A stretch of DNA of 64,000 nt from Haliclystus octoradiatus (lineage: Eukaryota > Cnidaria > Staurozoa > Stauromedusae > Haliclystidae): assembly GCA_916610825.1 (NCBI GenBank), contig OU744446.1, positions 17,825,131-17,889,130 on the forward strand. Direction: 5' to 3'. The stretch's first letter is position 1; every line of letters starts with the position of its first letter. The notes beneath the pieces are model-generated. The model was not told where the DNA came from. It saw nothing but the letters and a program-made list of their open reading frames with translations, and made no database searches. A program made the translations under genes and the position numbers. Below, one piece after another: positions 22,547 through 38,100 of this stretch.

Positions 22547-25500
22547 TTGATCAAAAACTTCATTTAATCTTCAAAAAGTTTTTGTACACAAATGGCATAT
22601 TTTCAAAAATTGTACACATCTTACGTGCCATGCTATTTTGTCAAATGTCGATATTTCAGATAAAAATTACTCCAAGTGATAAATACATCTTTAATAAACA
22701 ATTGAATTCAATTTCAGCGAAAGTTTTGATCAAAAACTTCATTTAATCTTCAAAAAGTTTTTGTACACAAATGGCATATTTCCAAAAATTGTACACATCT
22801 TATGTACCATGCGATTTTGTCAAATGTCGATATTTCAGATAAAAATTACTCCATGTGATAAATAGATCTTTAATAAACTATGGAATTCAATTTCAGCGAA
22901 AGTGTTGATCAAAAACTTCATTTAATCTTCAAAAAGTTTTTGTACACAAATGGCATATTTCCAAAAATTGTACACATCTTACGTACCATGCGATTTTGTC
23001 AAATGTCGATATTTCAGATAAAAATTACTCCATGTGATAAATACATCTTTAATAAACTATGAAAATCAATTTCAGTGAAAGTTTTGATCAAAAACTTCAT
23101 TTAATCTTCAAAAAGTTTTTGTACACAAATGGCATATTTTCAAAAATTGTACACATCTTACGTACCATGCGATTTTGTCAAATGTCGATATTTCAGATAA
23201 AAATTACTCCATGTGATAAATACATCTTTAATAAACAATGGAATTCAATTTCAGCGAAAGTTTTGATCAAAAACTTCATTTAATCTTCAAAAAGTTTTTG
23301 TACACAAATGGCATATTTCCAAAAATTGTACACATCTTACGTACCATGCGATTTTGTCAAATGTCGATATTTCAGATAAAAATTACTCCATGTGATATAT
23401 AGATCTTTAATAAAATATGAAAATCAATTTCAGTGAAAGTTTTGATCAAAAACTTCATTTAATCTTCAAAAAGTTTTTGTACACAAATGGCATATTTTCA
23501 AAAATTGTACACATCTTACGTGCCATGCTATTTTGTCAAATGTCGATATTTCAGATAAAAATTACTCCAAGTGATAAATACATCTTTAATAAACAATTGA
23601 ATTCAATTTCAGCGAAAGTTTTGATCAAAAACTTCATTTAATCTTCAAAAAGTTTTTGTACACAAATGGCATATTTCCAAAAATTGTACACATCTTATGT
23701 ACCATGCGATTTTGTCAAATGTCGATATTTCAGATAAAAATTACTCCATGTGATATATAGATCTTTAATAAAATATGAAAATCAATTTCAGTGAAAGTTT
23801 TGATCAAAAACTTCATTTAATCTTCAAAAAGTTTTTGTACACAAATGGCATATTTCCAAAAATTGTACACATCTTATGTGCCATGCTATTTTGTCAAATG
23901 TCGATATTTCAGATAAAAATTACTCCAAGTGATAAATACATCTTTAATAAACAATTGAATTCAATTTCAGCGAAAGTTTTGATCAAAAACTTCATTTAAT
24001 CTTCAAAAAGTTTTTGTACACAAATGGCATATTTCCAAAAATTGTACACATCTTATGTACCATGCGATTTTGTCAAATGTCGATATTTCAGATAAAAATT
24101 ACTCCATGTGATAAATAGATCTTTAATAAACTATGGAATTCAATTTCAGCGAAAGTGTTGATCAAAAACTTCATTTAATCTTCAAAAAGTTTTTGTACAC
24201 AAATGGCATATTTCCAAAAATTGTACACATCTTACGTACCATGCGATTTTGTCAAATGTCGATATTTCAGATAAAAATTACTCCATGTGATAAATACATC
24301 TTTAATAAACTATGAAAATCAATTTCAGTGAAAGTTTTGATCAAAAACTTCATTTAATCTTCAAAACGTTTTTGTACACAAATGGCATATTTTCAAAAAT
24401 TGTACACATCTTACGTACCATGCGATTTTGTCAAATGTCGATATTTCAGATAAAAATTAATCCATGTGATAAATACATCTTTAATAAACAATGGAATTCA
24501 ATTTCAGCGAAAGTTTTGATCAAAAACTTCATTTAATCTTCAAAAAGTTTTTGTACACAAATGGCATATTTCCAAAAATTGTACACATCTTACGTACCAT
24601 GCGATTTTGTCAAATGTCGATATTTCAGATAAAAATTACTCCATGTGATATATAGATCTTTAATAAAATATGAAAATCAATTTCAGTGAAAGTTTTGATC
24701 AAAAACTTCATTTAATCTTCAAAAAGTTTTTGTACACAAATGGCATATTTTCAAAAATTGTACACATCTTACGTGCCATGCTATTTTGTCAAATGTCGAT
24801 ATTTCAGATAAAAATTACTCCAAGTGATAAATACATCTTTAATAAACAATTGAATTCAATTTCAGCGAAAGTTTTGATCAAAAACTTCATTTAATCTTCA
24901 AAAAGTTTTTGTACACAAATGGCATATTTCCAAAAATTGTACACATCTTATGTACCATGCAATTTTGTCAAATGTCGATATTTCAGATAAAAATTACTCC
25001 ATGTGATATATAGATCTTTAATAAAATATGAAAATCAATTTCAGTGAAAGTTTTGATCAAAAACTTCATTTAATCTTCAAAAAGTTTTTGTACACAAATG
25101 GCATATTTCCAAAAATTGTACACATCTTATGTACCATGCGATTTTGTCAAATGTCGATATTTCAGATAAAAATTACTCCATGTGATAAATACATCTTTAA
25201 TAAACTATGAAAATCAATTTCAGTGAAAGTTTTGATCAAAAACTTCATTTAATCTTCAAAAAGTTTTTGTACACAAATGGCATATTTCCAAAAAGTGTAC
25301 ACATCTTATGTACCATGCGATTTTGTCAAATGTCGATATTTCAGATAAAAATTACTCCATGTGGTATATACATCTTTAATAAACTATGAAAATCAATTTC
25401 AGTGAAAGTTTTGATCAAAAACTTCATTTAATCTTCAAAAAGTTTTTGTACACAAATGGCATATTTTCAAAAATTGTACACATCTTACGTGCCATGCTAT

Positions 25501-25922
25501 TTTGTCAAATGTCGATATTTCAGATAAAAATTACTCCAAGTGATAAATACATCTTTAATAAACAATTGAATTCAATTTCAGCGAAAGTTTTGATCAAAAA
25601 CTTCATTTAATCTTCAAAAAGTTTTTGTACACAAATGGCATATTTTCAAAAATTGTACACATCTTACGTGCCATGCTATTTTGTCAAATGTCGATATTTC
25701 AGATAAAAATTACTCCAAGTGATAAATACATCTTTAATAAACAATTGAATTCAATTTCAGCGAAAGTTTTGATCAAAAACTTCATTTAATCTTCAAAAAG
25801 TTTTTGTACACAAATGGCATATTTCCAAAAATTGTACACATCTTATGTACCATGCAATTTTGTCAAATGTCGATATTTCAGATAAAAATTACTCCATGTG
25901 ATATATATATCTTTAATAAAAT

Positions 25923-28900
25923 ATGAAAATCAATTTCAGTGAAAGTTTTGATCAAAAACTTCATTTAATCTTCAAAAAGTTTTTGTACACAAATGGCATA
26001 TTTCCAAAAATTGTACACATCTTATGTACCATGCGATTTTGTCAAATGTCGATATTTCAGATAAAAATTACTCCATGTGATAAATACATCTTTAATAAAC
26101 TATGAAAATCAATTTCAGTGAAAGTTTTGATCAAAAACTTCATTTAATCTTCAAAAAGTTTTTGTACACAAATGGCATATTTCCAAAAAGTGTACACATC
26201 TTATGTACCATGCGATTTTGTCAAATGTCGATATTTCAGATAAAAATTACTCCATGTGGTATATACATCTTTAATAAACTATGAAAATCAATTTCAGTGA
26301 AAGTTTTGATCAAAAACTTCATTTAATCTTCAAAAAGTTTTTGTACACAAATGGCATATTATCAAAAATTGTACTCATCTTACGTACCATGCGATTTTGT
26401 CAAATGTCGATATTTCAGATAAAAATTACTCCATGTGGTATATACATCTTTAATAAACTATGAAAATCAATTTCAGTGAAAGTTTTGATCAAAAACTTCA
26501 TTTAATCTTCAAAAAGTTTTTGTACACAAATGGCATATTTCCAAAAAGTGTACACATCTTATGTACCATGCGATTTTGTCAAATGTCGATATTTCAGATA
26601 AAAATTACTCCATGTAATAAATACATCTTTAATAAACTATGGAATTCAATTTCAGCGAAAGTTTTGATCAAAAACTTCATTTAATCTTCAAAAAGTTTTT
26701 TTACACAAATGGCATATTTCCAAAAATTGTACACATCTTATGTACCATGCGATTTTGTCAAATGTCGATATTTCAGATAAAAATTACTCCATGTGATATA
26801 TAGATCTTTAATAAAATATGAAAATCAATTTCAGTGAAAGTTTTGATCAAAAACTTCATTTAATCTTCAAAAAGTTTTTGTACACAAATGGCATATTTCC
26901 AAAAATTGTACACATCTTATGTGCCATGCTATTTTGTCAAATGTCGATATTTCAGATAAAAATTACTCCAAGTGATAAATACATCTTTAATAAACAATTG
27001 AATTCAATTTCAGCGAAAGTTTTGATCAAAAACTTCATTTAATCTTCAAAAAGTTTTTGTACACAAATGGCATATTTCCAAAAATTGTACACATCTTATG
27101 TACCATGCGATTTTGTCAAATGTCGATATTTCAGATAAAAATTACTCCATGTGATAAATAGATCTTTAATAAACTATGGAATTCAATTTCAGCGAAAGTG
27201 TTGATCAAAAACTTCATTTAATCTTCAAAAAGTTTTTGTACACAAATGGCATATTTCCAAAAATTGTACACATCTTACGTACCATGCGATTTTGTCAAAT
27301 GTCGATATTTCAGATAAAAATTACTCCATGTGATAAATACATCTTTAATAAACTATGAAAATCAATTTCAGTGAAAGTTTTGATCAAAAACTTCATTTAA
27401 TCTTCAAAAAGTTTTTGTACACAAATGGCATATTTTCAAAAATTGTACACATCTTACGTACCATGCGATTTTGTCAAATGTCGATATTTCAGATAAAAAT
27501 TAATCCATGTGATAAATACATCTTTAATAAACAATGGAATTCAATTTCAGCGAAAGTTTTGATCAAAAACTTCATTTAATCTTCAAAAAGTTTTTGTACA
27601 CAAATGGCATATTTCCAAAAATTGTACACATCTTACGTACCATGCGATTTTGTCAAATGTCGATATTTCAGATAAAAATTACTCCATGTGATATATAGAT
27701 CTTTAATAAAATATGAAAATCAATTTCAGTGAAAGTTTTGATCAAAAACTTCATTTAATCTTCAAAAAGTTTTTGTACACAAATGGCATATTTTCAAAAA
27801 TTGTACACATCTTACGTGCCATGCTATTTTGTCAAATGTCGATATTTCAGATAAAAATTACTCCAAGTGATAAATACATCTTTAATAAACAATTGAATTC
27901 AATTTCAGCGAAAGTTTTGATCAAAAACTTCATTTAATCTTCAAAAAGTTTTTGTACACAAATGGCATATTTCCAAAAATTGTACACATCTTATGTACCA
28001 TGCGATTTTGTCAAATGTCGATATTTCAGATAAAAATTACTCCATGTGATATATAGATCTTTAATAAAATATGAAAATCAATTTCAGTGAAAGTTTTGAT
28101 CAAAAACTTCATTTAATCTTCAAAAAGTTTTTGTACACAAATGGCATATTTTCAAAAATTGTACACATCTTACGTGCCATGCTATTTTGTCAAATGTCGA
28201 TATTTCAGATAAAAATTACTCCAAGTGATAAATACATCTTTAATAAACAATTGAATTCAATTTCAGCGAAAGTTTTGATCAAAAACTTCATTTAATCTTC
28301 AAAAAGTTTTTGTACACAAATGGCATATTTCCAAAAATTGTACACATCTTATGTACCATGCGATTTTGTCAAATGTCGATATTTCAGATAAAAATTACTC
28401 CATGTGATAAATAGATCTTTAATAAACTATGGAATTCAATTTCAGCGAAAGTGTTGATCAAAAACTTCATTTAATCTTCAAAAAGTTTTTGTACACAAAT
28501 GGCATATTTCCAAAAATTGTACACATCTTACGTACCATGCAATTTTGTCAAATGTCGATATTTCAGATAAAAATTACTCCATGTGATAAATACATCTTTA
28601 ATAAACTATGAAAATCAATTTCAGTGAAAGTTTTGATCAAAAACTTCATTTAATCTTCAAAAAGTTTTTGTACACAAATGGCATATTTTCAAAAATTGTA
28701 CACATCTTACGTACCATGCGATTTTGTCAAATGTCGATATTTCAGATAAAAATTAATCCATGTGATAAATACATCTTTAATAAACAATGGAATTCAATTT
28801 CAGCGAAAGTTTTGATCAAAAACTTCATTTAATCTTCAAAAAGTTTTTGTACACAAATGGCATATTTCCAAAAATTGTACACATCTTACGTACCATGCGA

Positions 28901-31900
28901 TTTTGTCAAATGTCGATATTTCAGATAAAAATTACTCCATGTGATATATAGATCTTTAATAAAATATGAAAATCAATTTCAGTGAAAGTTTTGATCAAAA
29001 ACTTCATTTAATCTTCAAAAAGTTTTTGTACACAAATGGCATATTTTCAAAAATTGTACACATCTTACGTGCCATGCTATTTTGTCAAATGTCGATATTT
29101 CAGATAAAAATTACTCCAAGTGATAAATACATCTTTAATAAACAATTGAATTCAATTTCAGCGAAAGTTTTGATCAAAAACTTCATTTAATCTTCAAAAA
29201 GTTTTTGTACACAAATGGCATATTTCCAAAAATTGTACACATCTTATGTACCATGCAATTTTGTCAAATGTCGATATTTCAGATAAAAATTACTCCATGT
29301 GATATATAGATCTTTAATAAAATATGAAAATCAATTTCAGTGAAAGTTTTGATCAAAAACTTCATTTAATCTTCAAAAAGTTTTTGTACACAAATGGCAT
29401 ATTTCCAAAAATTGTACACATCTTATGTACCATGCGATTTTGTCAAATGTCGATATTTCAGATAAAAATTACTCCATGTGATAAATACATCTTTAATAAA
29501 CTATGAAAATCAATTTCAGTGAAAGTTTTGATCAAAAACTTCATTTAATCTTCAAAAAGTTTTTGTACACAAATGGCATATTTCCAAAAAGTGTACACAT
29601 CTTATGTACCATGCGATTTTGTCAAATGTCGATATTTCAGATAAAAATTACTCCATGTGGTATATACATCTTTAATAAACTATGAAAATCAATTTCAGTG
29701 AAAGTTTTGATCAAAAACTTCATTTAATCTTCAAAAAGTTTTTGTACACAAATGGCATATTTTCAAAAATTGTACACATCTTACGTGCCATGCTATTTTG
29801 TCAAATGTCGATATTTCAGATAAAAATTACTCCAAGTGATAAATACATCTTTAATAAACAATTGAATTCAATTTCAGCGAAAGTTTTGATCAAAAACTTC
29901 ATTTAATCTTCAAAAAGTTTTTGTACACAAATGGCATATTTCCAAAAATTGTACACATCTTATGTACCATGCAATTTTGTCAAATGTCGATATTTCAGAT
30001 AAAAATTACTCCATGTGATATATAGATCTTTAATAAAATATGAAAATCAATTTCAGTGAAAGTTTTGATCAAAAACTTCATTTAATCTTCAAAAAGTTTT
30101 TGTACACAAATGGCATATTTCCAAAAATTGTACACATCTTATGTACCATGCGATTTTGTCAAATGTCGATATTTCAGATAAAAATTACTCCATGTGATAA
30201 ATACATCTTTAATAAACTATGAAAATCAATTTCAGTGAAAGTTTTGATCAAAAACTTCATTTAATCTTCAAAAAGTTTTTGTACACAAATGGCATATTTC
30301 CAAAAAGTGTACACATCTTATGTACCATGCGATTTTGTCAAATGTCGATATTTCAGATAAAAATTACTCCATGTGGTATATACATCTTTAATAAACTATG
30401 AAAATCAATTTCAGTGAAAGTTTTGATCAAAAACTTCATTTAATCTTCAAAAAGTTTTTGTACACAAATGGCATATTATCAAAAATTGTACTCATCTTAC
30501 GTACCATGCGATTTTGTCAAATGTCGATATTTCAGATAAAAATTACTCCATGTGGTATATACATCTTTAATAAACTATGAAAATCAATTTCAGTGAAAGT
30601 TTTGATCAAAAACTTCATTTAATCTTCAAAAAGTTTTTGTACACAAATGGCATATTTCCAAAAAGTGTACACATCTTATGTACCATGCGATTTTGTCAAA
30701 TGTCGATATTTCAGATAAAAATTACTCCATGTAATAAATACATCTTTAATAAACTATGGAATTCAATTTCAGCGAAAGTTTTGATCAAAAACTTCATTTA
30801 ATCTTCAAAAAGTTTTTGTACACAAATGGCATATTTCCAAAAATTGTACACATCTTATGTACCATGCGATTTTGTCAAATGTCGATATTTCAGATAAAAA
30901 TTACTCCATGTGATATATAGATCTTTAATAAAATATGAAAATCAATTTCAGTGAAAGTTTTGATCAAAAACTTCATTTAATCTTCAAAAAGTTTTTGTAC
31001 ACAAATGGCATATTTCCAAAAATTGTACACATCTTATGTGCCATGCTATTTTGTCAAATGTCGATATTTCAGATAAAAATTACTCCAAGTGATAAATACA
31101 TCTTTAATAAACAATTGAATTCAATTTCAGCGAAAGTTTTGATCAAAAACTTCATTTAATCTTCAAAAAGTTTTTGTACACAAATGGCATATTTCCAAAA
31201 ATTGTACACATCTTATGTACCATGCGATTTTGTCAAATGTCGATATTTCAGATAAAAATTACTCCATGTGATAAATAGATCTTTAATAAACTATGGAATT
31301 CAATTTCAGCGAAAGTGTTGATCAAAAACTTCATTTAATCTTCAAAAAGTTTTTGTACACAAATGGCATATTTCCAAAAATTGTACACATCTTACGTACC
31401 ATGCGATTTTGTCAAATGTCGATATTTCAGATAAAAATTACTCCATGTGATAAATACATCTTTAATAAACTATGAAAATCAATTTCAGTGAAAGTTTTGA
31501 TCAAAAACTTCATTTAATCTTCAAAAAGTTTTTGTACACAAATGGCATATTTTCAAAAATTGTACACATCTTACGTACCATGCGATTTTGTCAAATGTCG
31601 ATATTTCAGATAAAAATTAATCCATGTGATAAATACATCTTTAATAAACAATGGAATTCAATTTCAGCGAAAGTTTTGATCAAAAACTTCATTTAATCTT
31701 CAAAAAGTTTTTGTACACAAATGGCATATTTCCAAAAATTGTACACATCTTACGTACCATGCGATTTTGTCAAATGTCGATATTTCAGATAAAAATTACT
31801 CCATGTGATATATAGATCTTTAATAAAATATGAAAATCAATTTCAGTGAAAGTTTTGATCAAAAACTTCATTTAATCTTCAAAAAGTTTTTGTACACAAA

Positions 31901-33798
31901 TGGCATATTTTCAAAAATTGTACACATCTTACGTGCCATGCTATTTTGTCAAATGTCGATATTTCAGATAAAAATTACTCCAAGTGATAAATACATCTTT
32001 AATAAACAATTGAATTCAATTTCAGCGAAAGTTTTGATCAAAAACTTCATTTAATCTTCAAAAAGTTTTTGTACACAAATGGCATATTTCCAAAAATTGT
32101 ACACATCTTATGTACCATGCGATTTTGTCAAATGTCGATATTTCAGATAAAAATTACTCCATGTGATATATAGATCTTTAATAAAATATGAAAATCAATT
32201 TCAGTGAAAGTTTTGATCAAAAACTTCATTTAATCTTCAAAAAGTTTTTGTACACAAATGGCATATTTTCAAAAATTGTACACATCTTACGTGCCATGCT
32301 ATTTTGTCAAATGTCGATATTTCAGATAAAAATTACTCCAAGTGATAAATACATCTTTAATAAACAATTGAATTCAATTTCAGCGAAAGTTTTGATCAAA
32401 AACTTCATTTAATCTTCAAAAAGTTTTTGTACACAAATGGCATATTTCCAAAAATTGTACACATCTTATGTACCATGCGATTTTGTCAAATGTCGATATT
32501 TCAGATAAAAATTACTCCATGTGATAAATAGATCTTTAATAAACTATGGAATTCAATTTCAGCGAAAGTGTTGATCAAAAACTTCATTTAATCTTCAAAA
32601 AGTTTTTGTACACAAATGGCATATTTCCAAAAATTGTACACATCTTACGTACCATGCGATTTTGTCAAATGTCGATATTTCAGATAAAAATTACTCCATG
32701 TGATAAATACATCTTTAATAAACTATGAAAATCAATTTCAGTGAAAGTTTTGATCAAAAACTTCATTTAATCTTCAAAAAGTTTTTGTACACAAATGGCA
32801 TATTTTCAAAAATTGTACACATCTTACGTACCATGCGATTTTGTCAAATGTCGATATTTCAGATAAAAATTAATCCATGTGATAAATACATCTTTAATAA
32901 ACAATGGAATTCAATTTCAGCGAAAGTTTTGATCAAAAACTTCATTTAATCTTCAAAAAGTTTTTGTACACAAATGGCATATTTCCAAAAATTGTACACA
33001 TCTTACGTACCATGCGATTTTGTCAAATGTCGATATTTCAGATAAAAATTACTCCATGTGATATATAGATCTTTAATAAAATATGAAAATCAATTTCAGT
33101 GAAAGTTTTGATCAAAAACTTCATTTAATCTTCAAAAAGTTTTTGTACACAAATGGCATATTTTCAAAAATTGTACACATCTTACGTGCCATGCTATTTT
33201 GTCAAATGTCGATATTTCAGATAAAAATTACTCCAAGTGATAAATACATCTTTAATAAACAATTGAATTCAATTTCAGCGAAAGTTTTGATCAAAAACTT
33301 CATTTAATCTTCAAAAAGTTTTTGTACACAAATGGCATATTTCCAAAAATTTTACACATCTTATGTACCATGCAATTTTGTCAAATGTCGATATTTCAGA
33401 TAAAAATTACTCCATGTGATATATAGATCTTTAATAAAATATGAAAATCAATTTCAGTGAAAGTTTTGATCAAAAACTTCATTTAATCTTCAAAAAGTTT
33501 TTGTACACAAATGGCATATTTCCAAAAATTGTACACATCTTATGTACCATGCGATTTTGTCAAATGTCGATATTTCAGATAAAAATTACTCCATGTGATA
33601 AATACATCTTTAATAAACTATGAAAATCAATTTCAGTGAAAGTTTTGATCAAAAACTTCATTTAATCTTCAAAAAGTTTTTGAACACAAATGGCATATTT
33701 CCAAAAAGTGTACACATCTTATGTACCATGCGATTTTGTCAAATGTCGATATTTCAGATAAAAATTACTCCATGTGGTATATACATCTTTAATAAACT
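25923..33798 (+). repeat. Higher-order repeat in array 2: 23-monomer unit of 4,117 bp, second unit shortened by four monomers
   Basis: The series of monomer types from 25923 recurs from 30040, a shift of 4,117 bp (23 x 179). Diagnostic monomers include the tgtactc variant (26281 and 30398), followed by matching types at 26460/30577, 26818/30935, 27176/31293 and onward to 29503/33620. The next tgtactc monomer comes at 33799, only 19 monomers later, so a four-monomer block present at 29682-30397 is missing from the second unit. Confidence 0.75.
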
Positions 33799-34664
33799 AT
33801 GAAAATCAATTTCAGTGAAAGTTTTGATCAAAAACTTCATTTAATCTTCAAAAAGTTTTTGTACACAAATGGCATATTATCAAAAATTGTACTCATCTTA
33901 CGTACCATGCGATTTTGTCAAATGTCGATATTTCAGATAAAAATTACTCCATGTGGTATATACATCTTTAATAAACTATGAAAATCAATTTCAGTGAAAG
34001 TTTTGATCAAAAACTTCATTTAATCTTCAAAAGGTTTTTGTACACAAATGGCATATTTCCAAAAAGTGTACACATCTTATGTACCATGCGATTTTGTCAA
34101 ATGTCGATATTTCAGATAAAAATTACTCCATGTAATAAATACATCTTTAATAAACTATGGAATTCAATTTCAGCAAAAGTTTTGATCAAAAACTTCATTT
34201 AATCTTCAAAAAGTTTTTGTACACAAATGGCATATTTCCAAAAAGTGTACACATCTTATGTACCATGCGATTTTGTCAAATGTCGATATTTCAGATAAAA
34301 ATTACTCCATGTAATAAATAGATCTTTAATAAACTATGGAATTCAATTTCAGCGAAAGTGTTGATCAAAAACTTCATTTAATCTTCAAAAAGTTTTTGTA
34401 CACAAATGGCATATTTCCAAAAATTGTACACATCTTACGTACCATGCGATTTTGTCAAATGTCGATATTTCAGATAAAAATTACTCCATGTAATAAATAC
34501 ATCTTTAATAAACCATGGAATTCAATTTCAGCGAAAGTTTTGATCAAAAACTTCATTTAATCTTCAAAAAGTTTTTGTACACAAATGGCATATTTCCAAA
34601 AATTGTACACATCTTATGTACCATGCAATTTTGTCAAATGTCGATATTTCAGATAAAAATTACT

Positions 34665-34669
34665 CCATG
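34665..34669 (+). other. Left target-site duplication of element 2 (ccatg)
   Basis: The bases ccatg end the left flank and are repeated directly after the other LTR at 41305-41309. Removing the element and one copy rebuilds an intact monomer, tactccatgtgataaa. Confidence 0.97.
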
Positions 34670-35034
34670 TGTTTTGCCAATTTTGAAAATCCTTATTCAC
34701 ATATTAATTGACTTCTTATTTGAGTATGAGGGTTCGAATACGGGGTCGAATACAAACACACGGACGATTCATAAGTTCATAACAATTTATTTCGTAATCA
34801 TCTCATGTTTCAATATATATAATTTCTAAAATGTTGTATGATTTCGTTTCGAATGTAGCTTCTCATACTGAAGTTTCTGAATTAGTCTAGGCTTTTCTAA
34901 AGGTATATTTTGCTTACATAATCAAAATTATTTAAAATATTTCGCAAGCTATAAAAATAACATAATGACGTAAATCAACACAAATAACATGACGTTTATA
35001 TTAAAAAAATGGCGGATATAAGATTAATCGATCA
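34670..35034 (-). repeat. 3' LTR of element 2 (365 bp)
   Basis: On the element strand it begins TGATCG and ends AAAACA. It is identical by eye to 40940-41304. Confidence 0.97.
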
Positions 35035-35043
35035 CTCCCCCTT
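35035..35043 (-). other. Polypurine tract of element 2
   Basis: On the minus strand aagggggag directly precedes the 3' LTR, as in the other two copies. Confidence 0.85.
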
Positions 35044-35104
35044 AGTGAGAAGTTTAATTTAACAAATTTTGAACGATAGATGAGATCAATCTTTATTCAT
35101 ATAA

Positions 35105-38100
35105 TTATCTTATTCTTTTTATACCAGCCAGGATTTCTTCTGTACCGTTGATGGCTTTTGCATCTATTTCTTCTTTTGTTGCCAATAGAATAAGCTTTGC
35201 AATAGGTCTATCATAACTTCCAGCTTTGTTTTGAATCTTCACCTTCCTGACAAGTCCGTCTGTACCAGGGAACGTTTCAGTTACCATAGCGACTGGCCAT
35301 ATTGCTCTCGGGGTAATTCCATTTAAGTTGTTCTTTTTTTCCAAAACAATATCTCCAACTTCCAGGTTTCTTCTTTGTGAAAACCACTTATTTCGACATA
35401 ATAGACGATTTGGCATATTCGATGACCAATAATTCCAGAAAATTTGAATACGCTTCTGAATTGATGCCATACGATCTTTTGGATGTATTTTATTTTCATC
35501 TTGTGGCTGTGGAAGAGTCAGATGATGTCCATACAGCAAGGAATTTGGTGTTATAATCTCGTTCATATCAATAGGATCCGCACTTGAGTTTGGCCAAAGT
35601 GGTCTTGAATTTATAAGATAAGCTACTTCAGCAAGAGCAGTCATCCATTCATCAGGCTTTAAAGTGTTGTTATAGCAATCTGCCATGGCGTCCAATGCTT
35701 TTCTGACCAAGTTGACAAATGTCTCAACAACTCCATTGTGATGGGACGCAGTAGGACAATTCCATAACCATTGGAAACCATTTCCTTTAATTCCGTTTTC
35801 TAGCACTTTTATATCCCATTCTTTTACTAACTTTTCTACTTTTGGAGATGCTCCAATTAAATTTGGTCCATTATCGCTGTACAGTTGTACAGGCTGAATT
35901 CCTTTCAAGCTGACGAATCTCCTAAGAGCCATTAGAAATTTTTCAGTTGAAAGACCTTCCCCACCTTCCTGGTCGTAACAGAACTCAAGGTGTATTGCCC
36001 TTGTGACGGTGCATACAAATAAGGCTACATGAGCATCTTTCACAGTTCCACGGTATAGCTTCGTTTTAAGTGGACCAAAGAAGTCGACAGCAGATGACCA
36101 GAAGGCAGGTTTGTCACAGTCCAGTCGAAAACTTGGGAGTTGACCCATCTTTTGTTCCAACAGAGGACGTTTCCTTCTTCTGCAGTATAGACAGTTCTTT
36201 CCAATTGTTTTCAATATTCTGTTGACTCCAATTATCCAGAGTCCTGATTGTTCAATCGCAGATCGTGTTCGGTTGACTCCGCAGTGTCCTGTTTGTTCAT
36301 GAAATTCTTTCGTAACCATGTTGATGACTTTTTTGTGATTAGTATAATGGTCATTTTCTTTGTTCCTTTTACATTTCGGAATGATTATTGGTGCTGCTAA
36401 GTCGGGCTTGAAATCTTTAAGGTGTTCTAATCTTCCACCTAATCTGTAAATTTTGTCTTCGTCATCAATGAAAGGACAGAGTTTCTTGAAATTCTTATCG
36501 TCAAAGTTAGTATTTCTTTGCAGAGCTTGATATATCTTCATTTTACCTCCTTTGTGATCAGTCTTGTTTGATTTTTCTGAAATTTTGTTAATTGCTTCTT
36601 CCATTGAGTTGCTATCTGCTGCAATTTGTAGTATTTGTTTACATTCTTCATCACTCATCTTTGTAATTGTGTTTGCAACCGAGAAGTAAGCATTCACCTT
36701 CTTTGCTATACAGGTCTTCTTTTTGCGCTTTTTTCTTTCAGGTTTTATTTCAGTCAAATCTTTTCTTAGCTCAATTTCTTTAGTGATATTTGCTGTTTCA
36801 AATTCTGGAATAATCTTTTCTTGTAAGAATTTCGGTCCTTGGTGCCATTGCTCTAAGTCTACATTGTTCGGTTTTGTCAGTGCATCTGCAGCATTCTCTT
36901 TAGAAGGAACATAATGGAAATCTTCAATCTTGGTTGTTTCTTGAATCTCGTTAATTCTCGCTTCAACAAATGCCTTCATCTGAGGAGTTCTTGATCTAAT
37001 CCAATGCAATACCACTTTAGAATCAACCCAGTATGAAATTGTGCTTGGTTTGATCATTAATGCTGAGACAATGTTCTTTACTAGTCGAGACATTACTAGT
37101 GTAGCAACTAATTCCGTTCGAGGTATTGTCCAACCTTTGACTGGTGTTACAAAAGATTTGGCTGCTACAAAGTGTACATTAAATGTGCCATCTTCTCTTT
37201 TCTGTCGTAGGTAAACGCATGTGCCAAAAGCTTTATCTCCGCCGTCGGAAAATGCATGCAGCTCAGGCAATTCGGTGTTGTTTTCTTCAGTGATGCAGCG
37301 CTCAATTTTGGTTGACAGCTTTCCTTCTAATTGTTTGAATCTATCCACCCAGTCATCAGCATCTTCTCCCACTATGGCTGTGTCCCAATCATATTTTTTT
37401 CTCCACAGTTGTTGTAAAGGAATTCTCAAGTTTACCAATGCTGGTGACAGAATTCCGAGAGGGTCCCAAACTTTGGCTATCATGCTTAAAATGATTCTTT
37501 TTGACAGTTTATGTTCTAGGGTCTTTGAAGATGCATCAATTTCAATCTTTGGTAGTTTTTTCAATTTCAGTGAGATTGTATCTATGTCTTTCTCCCAGTA
37601 GTGACCCAAAATGGTTGTATCACGATTTTCTGATAGGTTATTACTGTCTTCAATCTTCTTGTTCATTTTTTCTTCTAATTCAATGGAATTGGAATGCCAT
37701 TTCTTTATTTCAAACTTTGCTTTTGATAACAGTTGAGTTGTTTCTTTGATGACTTGTTCTGCTTCTCTAGGTTGATTTCTGGAGCTGGCAACATCGTCCA
37801 TATAGATGTGATTCTTTACGATGCTTGATCCAATTGGATAGTCCTTTCCAAATTTTGTTGCCAAATAGTGAAGACTTTCCTGTGACAAATCAGGACTTGG
37901 AGGGTCACCAAAAACAAGTCTTTGCCATTCATAAGCAGTTGGGTTTTCATTTCCTTCTTCAATCCATAGGAATCGATGATACTTTCGATCTTCTTCAGAA
38001 ATGCTGATCATATTGAACATTTTTCTTATGTCTCCTGTGAATCCAATCTGTTGCTCTCTGAAACCAATGAAGACCTTGAACAATGAGTTTAGTAAATCTG

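Larger units (their letters stand above)
22547..34669 (+). repeat. Satellite array 2: 179-bp monomer, about 68 copies
   Basis: Same monomer and orientation as array 1, resuming in the middle of the monomer interrupted at 16201. Phase is constant (147 modulo 179) from 22880 to 34336 with no length variant. Several local subtypes are frequent here, for example cattatcaaaaattgtactc (26349, 30466 and 33867) and ccatgtggtatat. The array ends at the ccatg target duplication of element 2. Confidence 0.98.
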